Origin: UBA11400 sp964473555
GTDB taxonomy: Bacteria > Bacteroidota > Rhodothermia > Balneolales > HLUCCA01
NCBI GenBank assembly: GCA_964473555.1
Contig: CAYYPL010000006.1
Coordinates: forward strand, 62,001-126,000
Length of the DNA stretch: 64,000 bases
Direction: 5' to 3'
Shown here: piece by piece, positions 52,895 through 61,931 of the stretch
Numbering within the stretch: the stretch's first letter is position 1
How the letters are laid out: each line of letters opens with the position of its first letter
Translations under genes and position numbers: made by a program
The notes under the pieces: model-generated
The model's input: only the letters and a program-made list of their open reading frames with translations
The model's database searches: none
Told to the model about the DNA's origin: nothing

Positions 52895-53608
52895 ATGGAT
52901 AAAAACAACAACATCGGATTTATTGGGATCGGAATTATCGTCGGACTGGCGATTTTGGGATATTTTCTGACCAGCGCCGTGAAAACCTATCGCGAGTTCG
53001 AACGGACCGTCACCGTACGGGGACTGGCCGAACAGGAACACGTGGCCGATGTAGTCATCTGGCCAATCCAATTCACCGAAGCCAGCAACCAGCAGTCAGA
53101 CATCTACCAGAATCTGGAAGCAAGCTCACAAAAAGTGCAGGCTTTTCTAAAAGAACGTGGCATTACGGAGGCTGAAATCTCTGTGGATGTCCCCTCGGTG
53201 ACCGACCGTTCCGCCCAACGATATGGCGGCGATGGCAACGCGACGTTCCGATATGTGGGATCCCAAACGGTCACCGTGTACTCCAGCGAAGTCGAGAAAG
53301 TCCGTGCCGTAATGCGTACCATCGGCGTTCTGGGCCGACAAGGAGTCATTATCACGGTTCCCGAATATGGCACCACGACAGACTACATGTTCACCCGACT
53401 CAACGACATCAAACCCGAAATGATCGAGGCCGCCACAATGGAAGCTCGAAAAGTGGCCGAAAAATTCGCCGAGGACTCCAACAGTCAGCTTGGCAAGATC
53501 AAAACAGCCTCCCAGGGACAATTCACCATCGAAAATCGGGACATGAACAATCCCCATATCAAAAAAATCCGGGTTGTTTCGACCATCACCTACTACCTGA
53601 CCGACTAA
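52895..53608 (+). CDS. SIMPL domain (DUF541) protein
   Basis: 237 residues with one N-terminal membrane helix (IGFIGIGIIVGLAILGYFLTS) and a periplasmic SIMPL domain: FERTVTVRGLAEQEHVADVVIWPIQF, LKERGITEAEI, RYVGSQTVTVYSSEVEKVRAVM and FTRLNDIKPEMIEAATMEARKVAEKFAEDS. Function of the family is poorly known (linked to cell-envelope stress). Leads into the HMCES gene 9 bp downstream. Confidence 0.93.
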   Translation: MDKNNNIGFIGIGIIVGLAILGYFLTSAVKTYREFERTVTVRGLAEQEHVADVVIWPIQFTEASNQQSDIYQNLEASSQKVQAFLKERGITEAEISVDVPSVTDRSAQRYGGDGNATFRYVGSQTVTVYSSEVEKVRAVMRTIGVLGRQGVIITVPEYGTTTDYMFTRLNDIKPEMIEAATMEARKVAEKFAEDSNSQLGKIKTASQGQFTIENRDMNNPHIKKIRVVSTITYYLTD

Positions 53609-53617
53609 CCTCGAATC

Positions 53618-54247
53618 ATGTGCGGACGATATAAACTGGTGACGGCTCCCGTCGATCTGGAAGAATACTTCGAGGCGATCATCAGCAACGCCGGTACCAT
53701 TGAACCTTTATTGAATGTCACGCCAGGGATGTTCGTGCCAGTAGTAGCTATCGGACGTGACAAGGTTCCCGTGATTACGACATTTCGGTGGGGACTGGTT
53801 CCCTCGTGGGCAAAAGACCCCAAAACAGGCTACAAAATGATCAACGCTCGAAGCGAGACTATTACCGAAAAGCCGTCCTTTGCCCAGCCGTTTCAGCGCA
53901 GAAGATGCATTGTTCCCAGCAACGGTTTCTACGAATGGAAGACCGAGGGGAAGACCAAAACTCCCCATTTTGTCCACCGGACCGACGACGACATCATGGC
54001 ATTCGCCGGAATTTATGACCGCTGGAAGTATCCCGACGGCAAAGATCTATTCACATACAGCATCATCACCACCAGTGCCAACGAACGCATCCACGACATT
54101 CACGAACGCATGCCCGTGGTACTCGAAAAAACCGATTTCAAACGCTGGCTGAGTCCGGAAGCCTCTCAAGACGAACTAAAAGCGTTATTGCATCCATTTT
54201 CTACTGATTTGACTTCCGTAGAGCTCGTTACACTTCCTCTACCGTAA
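53618..54247 (+). CDS. HMCES/YedK-family SOS response-associated protein
   Basis: 209 residues. Catalytic set is intact: Cys2 (MCGRY), Asn76 in INARSE, Glu106 in GFYEW, and His162 in IHERMP. The enzyme crosslinks to abasic sites in single-stranded DNA through the N-terminal cysteine. Co-oriented with the SIMPL gene (9 bp), which may be accidental. Confidence 0.96.
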   Translation: MCGRYKLVTAPVDLEEYFEAIISNAGTIEPLLNVTPGMFVPVVAIGRDKVPVITTFRWGLVPSWAKDPKTGYKMINARSETITEKPSFAQPFQRRRCIVPSNGFYEWKTEGKTKTPHFVHRTDDDIMAFAGIYDRWKYPDGKDLFTYSIITTSANERIHDIHERMPVVLEKTDFKRWLSPEASQDELKALLHPFSTDLTSVELVTLPLP

Positions 54248-54584
54248 ACGGAAAACAGTAACTAGTAAACAGTCCTTCAGTTCTATAGCTTTCAGACCAG
54301 TGATGAGAGAATAGCGACGAGAGAACCTCTCATCCCTCGTCCCTCATCTCTAGAAGGGTAGCTCACTTAATCTTGACATTCGTATCAACTGCACTTGCTG
54401 ATTTCCTTACCTCCTGCGCAAATCTCCCTCATCCCTTTACACTCGTCCCTCATCAGTAAACCGCTCGCCGCTCACTGTTCTCTGATTTCTGTTCTCCGTT
54501 ATCTGTTTTCTGTTCTCTATTTCCATTCTGCTAAACGACCAATATATTGGCGGACAATCTCAACCTTCGTCAACGTTTTGTCTT
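54248..54584. repeat. Low-complexity intergenic stretch with nine exact heptads
   Basis: 337 bp without a gene. 54462-54524 is nine 7-bp units: CGCTCGC, CGCTCAC, TGTTCTC, TGATTTC, TGTTCTC, CGTTATC, TGTTTTC, TGTTCTC, TATTTCC. A second tract (CTCATCC, CTCGTCC, CTCATCT) lies at about 54329-54351, with a related CTCGTCCCTCATC at about 54442. The promoter of the M24 peptidase must lie in or just after the tract. Confidence 0.75.
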
Positions 54585-55934
54585 ATGAAATCACTACTCC
54601 ATCTCGTATCACTTTTCTTGGTCATCCTTTTGATTGCTCCACTCACTTCCAGTGCCCAACATGCTCAGATTCTGACGCAGCGTCAGCAGGCCGATGTGAT
54701 CAATAACTGGCTGGAGCAGCGATTTCAAACGATCGTTCCGGACCTGATGCGCCGCGAGGGAGTGGATATGTGGATTCTGGTGGCCCGTGAATACAACGAG
54801 GATCCCGTTCTGTCGACCATGCTCCCAGCTACGTGGCATGCCGCCCGCCGACGCACGATCCTGATTTTCTTCGATCGCGGTGCCGATCAACCACTCGAGC
54901 GGATCGCCGTTTCGCGGTACAGCGTTGGGACCTTCTTCGCTTCGGCATGGAATCCAGACGAGGTTCCAAATCAGTGGGAACGCCTGGCTCAGATCGTTTC
55001 CGAGCGTAATCCAAATAAGATTGCCCTGAACTACTCCAAAACGTTCGGCCTGGCCGACGGCATCGCCTACACGGACTTTACCGAGCTTCGCGAGAATCTG
55101 CCCGCGCGATTCCGTGAGCGCATCGTTTCGGCCGAAAACCTGGCGGTGGGCTGGCTGGAGACCCGTACTCCGGACGAAATAGAGGTGTATCGCCAGATCA
55201 ATCGCATCGCCCATCAGATCGTGGAAGACGGACTCTCCGAAGTGGTCATCACGCCCGGAATCACGACTACCGCCGACGTGCAGTGGTGGTATCGCGAGCG
55301 CATCAAGGAGCTCAAACTCGATGAGTGGTTTCACCCGTCGGTGTCGATCCAGCGCGCCGAAACGGACGAACATGCCGGAGATTTCTCGCGTCCTGCAGCC
55401 GCGGATGTCATTCAGCCCGGCGACTTGCTCCATATGGATTTCGGTATTACCTACCTCCGCCTGAACACCGACACCCAGCGCATGGCTTACGTGATGCGTC
55501 CGGGAGAGACCGAGGTTCCCCAAGGACTCAAAGACGCCCTGAAAACCGGGAATCGACTGCAGGACATCCTCACCGGTGAGTTCCGCACCGGACGATCGGG
55601 TAACGACATCCTGCTTAGTGCCCTCGAGAAAGCCCGCGCCGAGCATATCAAAGCCACAATTTACACCCATCCCATCGGATTCCATGGCCACGCTGCGGGT
55701 CCAACCATCGGACTCTGGGACCAGCAGAGCGGCGTTCCCGGCCAGGGAGACTACCCCTTGTATCCGAACACCGCTCACTCCATTGAGCTCAACGCCGAGG
55801 TGTTTATCCCTGAATGGAACAAAAGTGTGCGCATCATGCTCGAGGAAGACGCCCTGTTCGACGGCATCAAAACCTGGTACATCGACGGACGCATGACCGA
55901 ACTCCTCACCATTCCCCGAAATCCCAAAAACTGA
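54585..55934 (+). CDS. Secreted M24-family metallopeptidase (Xaa-Pro peptidase-like)
   Basis: 449 residues. Signal peptide to about residue 24 (SLFLVILLIAPLTSSAQ). The creatinase-like N domain (about 30-190) is followed by the pita-bread domain. Metal ligands appear at Asp285 (LLHMDFGITY), Asp296 (LRLNTDTQRM), a His in IGFHGHAAGP (about 367), a Glu in SIELNAEVF (about 401) and a Glu in IMLEEDA (about 421). It should remove N-terminal residues before proline, or act on a related substrate, in the periplasm. Single gene. Confidence 0.92.
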   Translation: MKSLLHLVSLFLVILLIAPLTSSAQHAQILTQRQQADVINNWLEQRFQTIVPDLMRREGVDMWILVAREYNEDPVLSTMLPATWHAARRRTILIFFDRGADQPLERIAVSRYSVGTFFASAWNPDEVPNQWERLAQIVSERNPNKIALNYSKTFGLADGIAYTDFTELRENLPARFRERIVSAENLAVGWLETRTPDEIEVYRQINRIAHQIVEDGLSEVVITPGITTTADVQWWYRERIKELKLDEWFHPSVSIQRAETDEHAGDFSRPAAADVIQPGDLLHMDFGITYLRLNTDTQRMAYVMRPGETEVPQGLKDALKTGNRLQDILTGEFRTGRSGNDILLSALEKARAEHIKATIYTHPIGFHGHAAGPTIGLWDQQSGVPGQGDYPLYPNTAHSIELNAEVFIPEWNKSVRIMLEEDALFDGIKTWYIDGRMTELLTIPRNPKN

Positions 55935-56054
55935 CCCAACGCACCGATATTGCGTACTTTTACATCAACTATCCGCCGAATTAGCCCGTTAACTACTTAA
56001 TTACCTCTAAAATCCCGATATTCGGGGCAAACCAAAGGTAACTAAAGAGATTTT

Positions 56055-56924
56055 ATGACATTGTCGAGATATTCTGCCGGAATCCTGACCGGACTGCTAT
56101 TGGCATCGTGCGCGAGCACCGCAACCGTTTTTGAGGCGCCCACAACCACCACATCTCCTGCAGAAATCACTTCCATCACCTTCGATGAAGTCGAAGTGAG
56201 AGTTCCTTTTGCCCGTCGGAACACCCAATCGGTTCCTGCAACCTTCCAGAACGGACGTTATTTCGTGGTGGTGGCTGCTGACACCCTCACGAACGGATCC
56301 ATTTCCGGACGCAAAACCCTCGTGCCCGATGAGTCCGACAATGGTCGATTCGATATCACCATCCCATACAAAACGCTCTTCGACCGGTTCGGATCCTTCG
56401 GCGATCGTGAGACCGTTCCCATGCAGATCGCGACCACGTTCGACGCCAAACCAGCAACCGCACACGACTCGCTTGCTGTTGCATCCACCGCCGTGACAGA
56501 CTTCGAACTACCGATTCTGCAACGCCCAGAGGTGTACATCGAAACCCTCACGCTCAAGACCTTCACGCTGGCACGTGCCGAGCTCGAAGTTCGTTTGCGC
56601 ATCGTGAATCCGAATCCGGTACCTGTCACGGTCAACTCGACACAATTCGAACTCACCGTCGACGGCACCCGCTGGCACCAGCAATCACTACCTCAATCGT
56701 ACGACGTCCCTGTGCGGTCCGACATCGTGATAGCTGCTCCATTCGAAATGCTTCCACGCAATTTTGGCACGGATGTATACCGAAAGCTCAATATGTCGCA
56801 GGAATTTGTGTTTCATGTGAACGGAACCACCCAAATCAGCGTAACTTTACCTGGATTCACCACACCCGAGTCCATGGAATTCAACCTCCAGCAATCCCAG
56901 CAATTTCAACGCCTACGCAACTAA
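56055..56924 (+). CDS. Lipoprotein with LEA14/WHy-type domain
   Basis: 289 residues. Lipobox LLASC gives a lipidated Cys at about residue 19. The second half (about 155-260) carries a water-stress/hypersensitive (WHy) LEA-2 domain: LARAELEVRLRIVNPNPVPVTVNSTQFELTVDGTRWHQQSLPQ. The NPNPxPVxV core is the family hallmark. A possible first copy covers 40-130. Role likely protective or structural in the envelope. The carbonic-anhydrase-like gene starts 3 bp later. Confidence 0.87.
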   Translation: MTLSRYSAGILTGLLLASCASTATVFEAPTTTTSPAEITSITFDEVEVRVPFARRNTQSVPATFQNGRYFVVVAADTLTNGSISGRKTLVPDESDNGRFDITIPYKTLFDRFGSFGDRETVPMQIATTFDAKPATAHDSLAVASTAVTDFELPILQRPEVYIETLTLKTFTLARAELEVRLRIVNPNPVPVTVNSTQFELTVDGTRWHQQSLPQSYDVPVRSDIVIAAPFEMLPRNFGTDVYRKLNMSQEFVFHVNGTTQISVTLPGFTTPESMEFNLQQSQQFQRLRN

Positions 56925-56927
56925 CCC

Positions 56928-57470
56928 ATGATCTACCAGTTTCTTGACAAGTCCCCAAAAGTCGATGACACCAATTTCATCGCTCCCAGTGCCGACATCA
57001 TTGGGGATGTAACCCTTGGGCGTGAATCCAGTGTTTGGTTCAACGCCACCATCCGCGGGGATGTCCACTACATCGAAATCGGAGACCGGAGCAACGTGCA
57101 GGACAACTGCTGCATCCACGTGACCAATCAGACATGTCCGACAATCATTGGCAACGAAGTCACCATTGGACACGGAGCCGTGATTCATGGATGTACCATC
57201 AAAGATCGTGTCCTGGTAGGAATGAACGCTGTCATACTAGACAAAGCCGTCATCGAAGAAGACGTCATCATAGCTGCCGGAAGCCTTGTTACACCTGGAA
57301 AAGTCATGCCAGCAGGACACATGTGCATGGGATCGCCCTGCAAACCGGTCCGCAAGCTCACCGAAGACGAAATCACGTCCATACGACAATACTCGGCCAA
57401 CTACGTAAAATACAGCCGCGCCTACCTCCAAAAAGACACATACGAAGTCAATCCGTTTTATAAACGGTGA
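56928..57470 (+). CDS. Gamma-class carbonic anhydrase-like protein
   Basis: 180 residues with a left-handed beta-helix of hexapeptide repeats (IIGDVTLG, VWFNATIRGD, IEIGDRSNVQDN and so on). Zinc histidines are His64 (CIHV), His82 (TIGHG) and His87 (AVIHG), matching Cam His81/117/122. Most bacterial members (YrdA/PaaY type) have weak or unproven anhydrase activity. It is downstream of the WHy lipoprotein (3 bp). A hairpin overlaps its stop codon. Confidence 0.94.
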   Translation: MIYQFLDKSPKVDDTNFIAPSADIIGDVTLGRESSVWFNATIRGDVHYIEIGDRSNVQDNCCIHVTNQTCPTIIGNEVTIGHGAVIHGCTIKDRVLVGMNAVILDKAVIEEDVIIAAGSLVTPGKVMPAGHMCMGSPCKPVRKLTEDEITSIRQYSANYVKYSRAYLQKDTYEVNPFYKR

Positions 57471-57487
57471 ACGCTTAGGCGTTCACC
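57466..57487. terminator. 9-bp hairpin overlapping the carbonic-anhydrase stop codon
   Basis: GGTGAACGC, loop TTAG, GCGTTCACC (57466-57487); the TGA stop is inside the left arm. No T-run follows (ACAGAAAAG), so it may protect the mRNA 3' end rather than terminate. A second small hairpin GCGCAC-ATA-GTGCGC lies at 57600-57614 next to the M1 peptidase stop. Confidence 0.5.
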
Positions 57488-57615
57488 ACAGAAAAGTGAC
57501 AAGAGAGAAGGGACAAGAGGAGTCTGTTCCTGATTTAGATTCAGAAAACTCATTATTCAATTTTAATTCTCAATTCTCCCTTTTCTGTTTTCTGTTTTCG
57601 CGCACATAGTGCGCT

Positions 57616-59274
57616 TTATTTCTTCAACACCCACCCATTCGGATCGATGCTATAGTTGTTGCGTTGGGATAATTGTACGGTGGACTTGTTGCCTGTGAAT
57701 GTTGCCCGGCGGACTTCCCCGTCAACGACGACTTCAATGGGCATGTTGAAAGGCATCTCATCCGGAGTAAACCATTCGAGTTGTAGCTTGTTGTCGTCTG
57801 CAAGACTCGTGCGCAATTCTGGAAGTTCGGCCTGATGCAGGTACACGTCGAAGAACCATTTCATATCTCTTCCGGATAAGGACTCGACCAGCGCCCGGAA
57901 TTCTTCGGTGCTGGAGTAACGCAGTGCGGACCCGTCTTTGGTGAGTTCCATGGCTGGATCCGGATACGCAAAGCGCCTGAGCACCGTGAAAAACTGCTCA
58001 TCACCAAGCAAATACCGTAGGGTGTGCAATATAGAAGCTCCTTTGTAGTAGATGTCTCGTCCCTGATACATATCTCGAGTCGATTTAGATTCGTGGGGAG
58101 CAACCGGCTGCCGATTGTCTATCATCCCACGAAAATGCCTCACGTGGTTCAAATAAGCTTCCTGTCCACGTCGCTGCTCGGTAAACAACGCCTGCATGTA
58201 GGTTCCGAAGCCTTCATGGATCCAGAAATCTTTCCAGTCAGCGACCGAGACCAGGTTAGCCCACCATTCGTGAGCGAGTTCGTGATGCATCAGGTCGTCG
58301 TAGTCGGAGTGTTCGCCAAACAAAGCTCCGTCCCGGAATCCCGCTCCATACGCAATGATGGTGGAGTGCTCCATCCCGAGGTACGGTGTGTGTACGATGC
58401 CGTATTTTTCCGCCCTAAACGGAAATGGACCTAGCAGTTCTTCAAAAAATCGCATCTGCTCGATGAACTGAGGAAACAGTTCTTTCCCGTCTTCTTCATT
58501 TTCGGATAATACCCAGAACACGGTCTCGACGGAGTCTCCAGTCACACTGACGTAGGTGTCGGACAACGTCACGTACGGCGCAACATTCAACGAAACGTTG
58601 TATGGATTGATCGGCGATCCCATGAACCAGTTGTAGGTGGTTTTCTCATCGGTTTCGCGGATGCCACGTAAGCGACCATTACTGGCCGCGACGAGTCCTT
58701 TGGGAACGGTGATGCGCACTCCCACCGAATCCGGACGATCGCTCGGATGGTCTTTTACCGGCCACCAGATGTCTGCACCAATTGTCTGACACGATACACT
58801 GATCCACGGCTGACCATCTGCCGTCTGCGACCAGGTAAATCCACCTTCCCAGGGTGGATTCGCGGCTACGCGCGGTTGTCCGGAATAGCTGACTACATAA
58901 TCCAGGCGGCTTCCCGGCTGATATAACTTGCCCAGACTCACCTGCAAGCGTCCATTTTCGTGCGTAAACGCCCGTCGTACTCCGGCGCGGTCATATACGC
59001 CCTGAACAGTGAACGTGGTATCCAGATCCAGCACCAATTGGTCCAGCGGATGAACCGCATCGGCCACCACTCGCACCGAGCCGGTTATGGATTTCGAAAC
59101 GGGGTCAACGTCCACATCCAATTCATAAAACGTGACCTTGTACGCCGCCTGAAGCGGATTCAACGGCCCACCGGAGTCCATCGTATTGTATGGTCTTTCT
59201 TGTGAGTAACCGACTGCGACCCCGACAAGCACGATCAGCGATCCGATCAACAGATTTCGTGTAATTTCGTACAT
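57616..59274 (-). CDS. Secreted M1-family metallopeptidase
   Basis: 552 residues. Signal peptide to about residue 25 (LIGSLIVLVGVAVGYSQ). The N-terminal saddle domain precedes the thermolysin-like domain with GMEHSTIIAYG (in place of GAMEN) and zinc site HELAHEWW (His331, Glu332, His335) plus Glu354 (WIHEGFGTY). At 552 residues it lacks the C-terminal HEAT-like domain of long aminopeptidases N. It removes N-terminal residues from peptides in the periplasm. Confidence 0.95.
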   Translation of the reverse strand: MYEITRNLLIGSLIVLVGVAVGYSQERPYNTMDSGGPLNPLQAAYKVTFYELDVDVDPVSKSITGSVRVVADAVHPLDQLVLDLDTTFTVQGVYDRAGVRRAFTHENGRLQVSLGKLYQPGSRLDYVVSYSGQPRVAANPPWEGGFTWSQTADGQPWISVSCQTIGADIWWPVKDHPSDRPDSVGVRITVPKGLVAASNGRLRGIRETDEKTTYNWFMGSPINPYNVSLNVAPYVTLSDTYVSVTGDSVETVFWVLSENEEDGKELFPQFIEQMRFFEELLGPFPFRAEKYGIVHTPYLGMEHSTIIAYGAGFRDGALFGEHSDYDDLMHHELAHEWWANLVSVADWKDFWIHEGFGTYMQALFTEQRRGQEAYLNHVRHFRGMIDNRQPVAPHESKSTRDMYQGRDIYYKGASILHTLRYLLGDEQFFTVLRRFAYPDPAMELTKDGSALRYSSTEEFRALVESLSGRDMKWFFDVYLHQAELPELRTSLADDNKLQLEWFTPDEMPFNMPIEVVVDGEVRRATFTGNKSTVQLSQRNNYSIDPNGWVLKK

Positions 59275-59336
59275 ATGCGCGTATTTAAATTCTTGTGTTT
59301 AAACCCTATATTCAGCCATCAATATATTAAAAGATC

Positions 59337-59738
59337 ATGTTACATCAACACTATCGGGTACCATTTACCGTCTCGGCCAACAGCGGCTTCATGGAAGTCA
59401 AAGGGCTGATCCGCACCGAATATGAGGCGCTGGTCATCGAATTTCAGTCGGCCGATGCCATTATCGGTATTGTTAAATCGGGAGTCAAAACCAAACGGAT
59501 TCCCTACAAGGCTATCCGTAAGCTTGAATTCAAAAAGGGATGGTTCAGCACGAAAATGATTCTGCACACCCAATCAATGTCTGATTTGGATGGTCTCCCG
59601 GGCGCCGAGTCCGGTTCGGTAACGTTCATAATCAAAAAAGAGCACCGAAATGATGCTCTTGAGCTGAATTCACATTTCCAGATGCAATTTTCGGAGTACA
59701 AAATCCATCTGCTCGACGAACAGGCGTCTAGAGGATAG
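59337..59738 (+). CDS. Hypothetical beta-rich protein
   Basis: 133 residues, no signal peptide or helix span. Pattern of strands (VPFTVSANSGFMEVKGLIRTE, ALVIEFQSADAIIGIVKSG, KRIPYKAIRKLEFKKGWFSTKMIL, SVTFIIKKEHRNDALEL) is similar to bacterial PH-like domains. No family assigned. Its 3' end overlaps the convergent aminotransferase by 11 bp. Confidence 0.75.
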   Translation: MLHQHYRVPFTVSANSGFMEVKGLIRTEYEALVIEFQSADAIIGIVKSGVKTKRIPYKAIRKLEFKKGWFSTKMILHTQSMSDLDGLPGAESGSVTFIIKKEHRNDALELNSHFQMQFSEYKIHLLDEQASRG

Positions 59739-60876
59739 CCGCCAGTCGCTGCAACCCTTCTTCAAGCTGCTCCATTTTTGGTCCGTACGAAATGCGGGCG
59801 TACCCGTCGCACTGCTTTCCGAATGCGGATCCGGGCGTTGTTGTGACCAGATGTTCAGTCATGGTCCGCATCACCCAGTCTTCGTCCGTGCCCCCGGACA
59901 AATCCTGTTCGGTGAGCTTCATAACCCAGTAAAATGCACCTTCACCCCCATAAAGCGCCCGTTTTTCGTGCAAATACTGATGAACAAGGTCTCGTTTCTT
60001 GCGATAAAGTCCATTCTGATATATCAGCCAATCGCGTTCTTCGGGGGTGTCACGAATGGCGTCGAACGTGAACTGCGTGAGCGCCGAAACGCAGGTACAC
60101 ACGTATTGATGCGCCGCGATGTAGGGTTTCACAATGATTTCGGGCAGCACTACCCATCCAAGCCGCCAGCCAGTCATGTGATGGCTTTTACTCGCTCCGC
60201 GAAGCAGCACGATGTACGGATAATCACTCAGGAAGTCTCCCATGGAAGCCGTTTCGGTGTAACTCATTCCGAAGTACACTTCGTCAGAAATAATCCAAAG
60301 CGGACCTTCTTTGCGATTGGCAGCAAACTCGACCAATTTGCGCAGCTCATCCGCGTGGGCAACCGATCCTGTTGGATTTGAAGGATGTCCCAGCAACACA
60401 GCCGTAGTTTTGGGAGTCACCGCCTCGATCACGCGATCTGCACTAAAACGGAAATTGTCCTCCGCGCGGAGTGAATAATACGCCGGAGTACAACGATTCA
60501 GGGCCGACAACGCGGGATACGTCAAAAATCCGGGATCAGGCAGTAAAATCTCCGCATTTTCGTCCAAAATCGTATAAAACAGCGCATAAAGTCCCTCTTG
60601 AACGCCGGAAGTCAGGCAAATACGTCCGGCGGTAACGCCATGATGCGCATATTCTGCCGCTAATTTCTCCCGAAGCGACACGATTCCCGCATTCAGCGTG
60701 TAACCCAGATTCTTCTCCCGAGCCACCCGAGCAGCAGCCTCGCGAATAAACTCGGGCGTATCCTCGCCCGGTTGTCCGAGACCCAGATTGATCGCCTCCT
60801 TCGGAGCCTTTTCAAAAATCTGACGCAACTTACTCTGCTTGAGATGTGGGTTCTGCGGAAAATATGGGGAGGTCAT
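59728..60876 (-). CDS. PLP-dependent aminotransferase, class I/II
   Basis: 382 residues of the fold-type I class. The N-terminal INLGLGQPGEDTPEFI, YTLNAGIVSLREKLA, cofactor-binding HPSNPTGS and ISDEVYFGMSY, and the Schiff-base lysine Lys230 in RGASKSHHMTGWRLGW are all present; the C-terminal arginine sits in YARISYG. It resembles aspartate/aromatic-type aminotransferases; the substrate is not determinable. Monocistronic. Confidence 0.93.
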   Translation of the reverse strand: MTSPYFPQNPHLKQSKLRQIFEKAPKEAINLGLGQPGEDTPEFIREAAARVAREKNLGYTLNAGIVSLREKLAAEYAHHGVTAGRICLTSGVQEGLYALFYTILDENAEILLPDPGFLTYPALSALNRCTPAYYSLRAEDNFRFSADRVIEAVTPKTTAVLLGHPSNPTGSVAHADELRKLVEFAANRKEGPLWIISDEVYFGMSYTETASMGDFLSDYPYIVLLRGASKSHHMTGWRLGWVVLPEIIVKPYIAAHQYVCTCVSALTQFTFDAIRDTPEERDWLIYQNGLYRKKRDLVHQYLHEKRALYGGEGAFYWVMKLTEQDLSGGTDEDWVMRTMTEHLVTTTPGSAFGKQCDGYARISYGPKMEQLEEGLQRLAAIL

Positions 60877-61251
60877 GGGTGTTATCTAAATCTTGAGTGT
60901 TTTAGGAGTCATAAGTTACACCAAACTTGACTTCTAGTAAACTAACAGAAAACGTAAAACAGAGTTCAGAAAACGGAGATATCTAGGATTAGTGAACTGT
61001 AAGAAATCTTTAAACTAAATACTTCACTAGTATAGTTTTGAATGGCTTCCGTCTTTAATCATCCGTTCTCTGTTTTCAGTTTTCTGTGCTCTGTTTTCAG
61101 TTTACGCCTTGCGCGTTTAAAAAACGTTGCGCAGAATATAATTTTAAATTAACTTTGAATTACAAAGTACTTTTATAAACACAGTAACGTTATAGCACTC
61201 AGTTAACCCCAAAATCCGAATCTCAATCCCGAAGATAACTCACATACACCT
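60877..61251. other. Intergenic stretch with heptad-type sequence
   Basis: 375 bp between divergent genes. 60950-60980 (CAGAAAACGTAAAACAGA style) and 61062-61103 (CTCTGTTTTCAGTTTTCTG style) are the A- and T-rich heptad type on opposite strands and could pair. The A+T-rich 61135-61200 probably holds the promoter of the membrane protein. No gene is seen. Confidence 0.55.
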
Positions 61252-61827
61252 ATGGAAACTTCTCAATCTATCGCTCAAATTCTGATCAAGTCTCTGGCCA
61301 CGGCTCTTGGACTCCTACTCATCCCGATTGTCGCTTCGTTCTTCGTCAAGGGATTCCTCTGGACTACCAGCGACTACGTTTTCGCGTTTATCCTTTTTCT
61401 TGTCCCAACGTTGGCATACCGCCTCATCACCCGAACAGCCACTAATTTCAAGTATCGTCTGGCTATTGCTTTCGCCCTGCTCACCGGATTCGCAACGGTG
61501 TGGATCAACATGGCCGTGGGAATCATCGGAAGCGAGGACGAAATGATCAACCTGGTATACTTCGGAGTACTGGCTCTGGGACTCATCGGCGCCAATATCG
61601 TTCGTTTCAAACCTGAAGGCATGGTCAAGGTCATGGCCGTCATGACTGCCGCCCTGATTCCGATCACGTTCGCTGCCCTGGTACTCGGATACCAAAACCT
61701 TCCCCACAGCTCTGTCATGCAGATCATCGGAGTAAATGCGTTCTTCGGAGTGCTCTACGCCCAGTCCGCATTTCTTTTCAGATATGCATCAGAGAAGTCA
61801 GATAAGCATGAACTGGCTAATTCATAG
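61252..61827 (+). CDS. Small polytopic membrane protein of unknown function
   Basis: 191 residues with five to six hydrophobic helices (for example ILIKSLATALGLLLIPIVASFFV, YVFAFILFLVPTLAYRLI, LAIAFALLTGFATVWINMAVGII, LVYFGVLALGLIGANIV, VMAVMTAALIPITFAALVLGY). Family not recognised. Followed by a bidirectional terminator. Confidence 0.82.
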   Translation: METSQSIAQILIKSLATALGLLLIPIVASFFVKGFLWTTSDYVFAFILFLVPTLAYRLITRTATNFKYRLAIAFALLTGFATVWINMAVGIIGSEDEMINLVYFGVLALGLIGANIVRFKPEGMVKVMAVMTAALIPITFAALVLGYQNLPHSSVMQIIGVNAFFGVLYAQSAFLFRYASEKSDKHELANS

Positions 61828-61862
61828 CCAAAAATGCCCATTTTCCTGCCAAAATGGCATAA

Positions 61863-61906
61863 AAAAGCCCTGATAGTAACTTTTGGGATGTACTATCAGG
61901 GCTTTT
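61863..61906. terminator. Bidirectional rho-independent terminator
   Basis: AAAAGCCCTGATAGTA (61863-61878) and its exact complement TACTATCAGGGCTTTT (61891-61906) with a 12-base loop. A-run before and T-run after serve both convergent genes. Confidence 0.93.
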
Positions 61907-61931
61907 GTGTTAAAAACGAGCAAGTTTGAGC

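Noticed and set aside
54609..55778. Long open frame antisense to the M24 peptidase
   Set aside because: It mirrors the peptidase codons on the other strand, has no family features and no signal for translation; the sense frame has all metal ligands.
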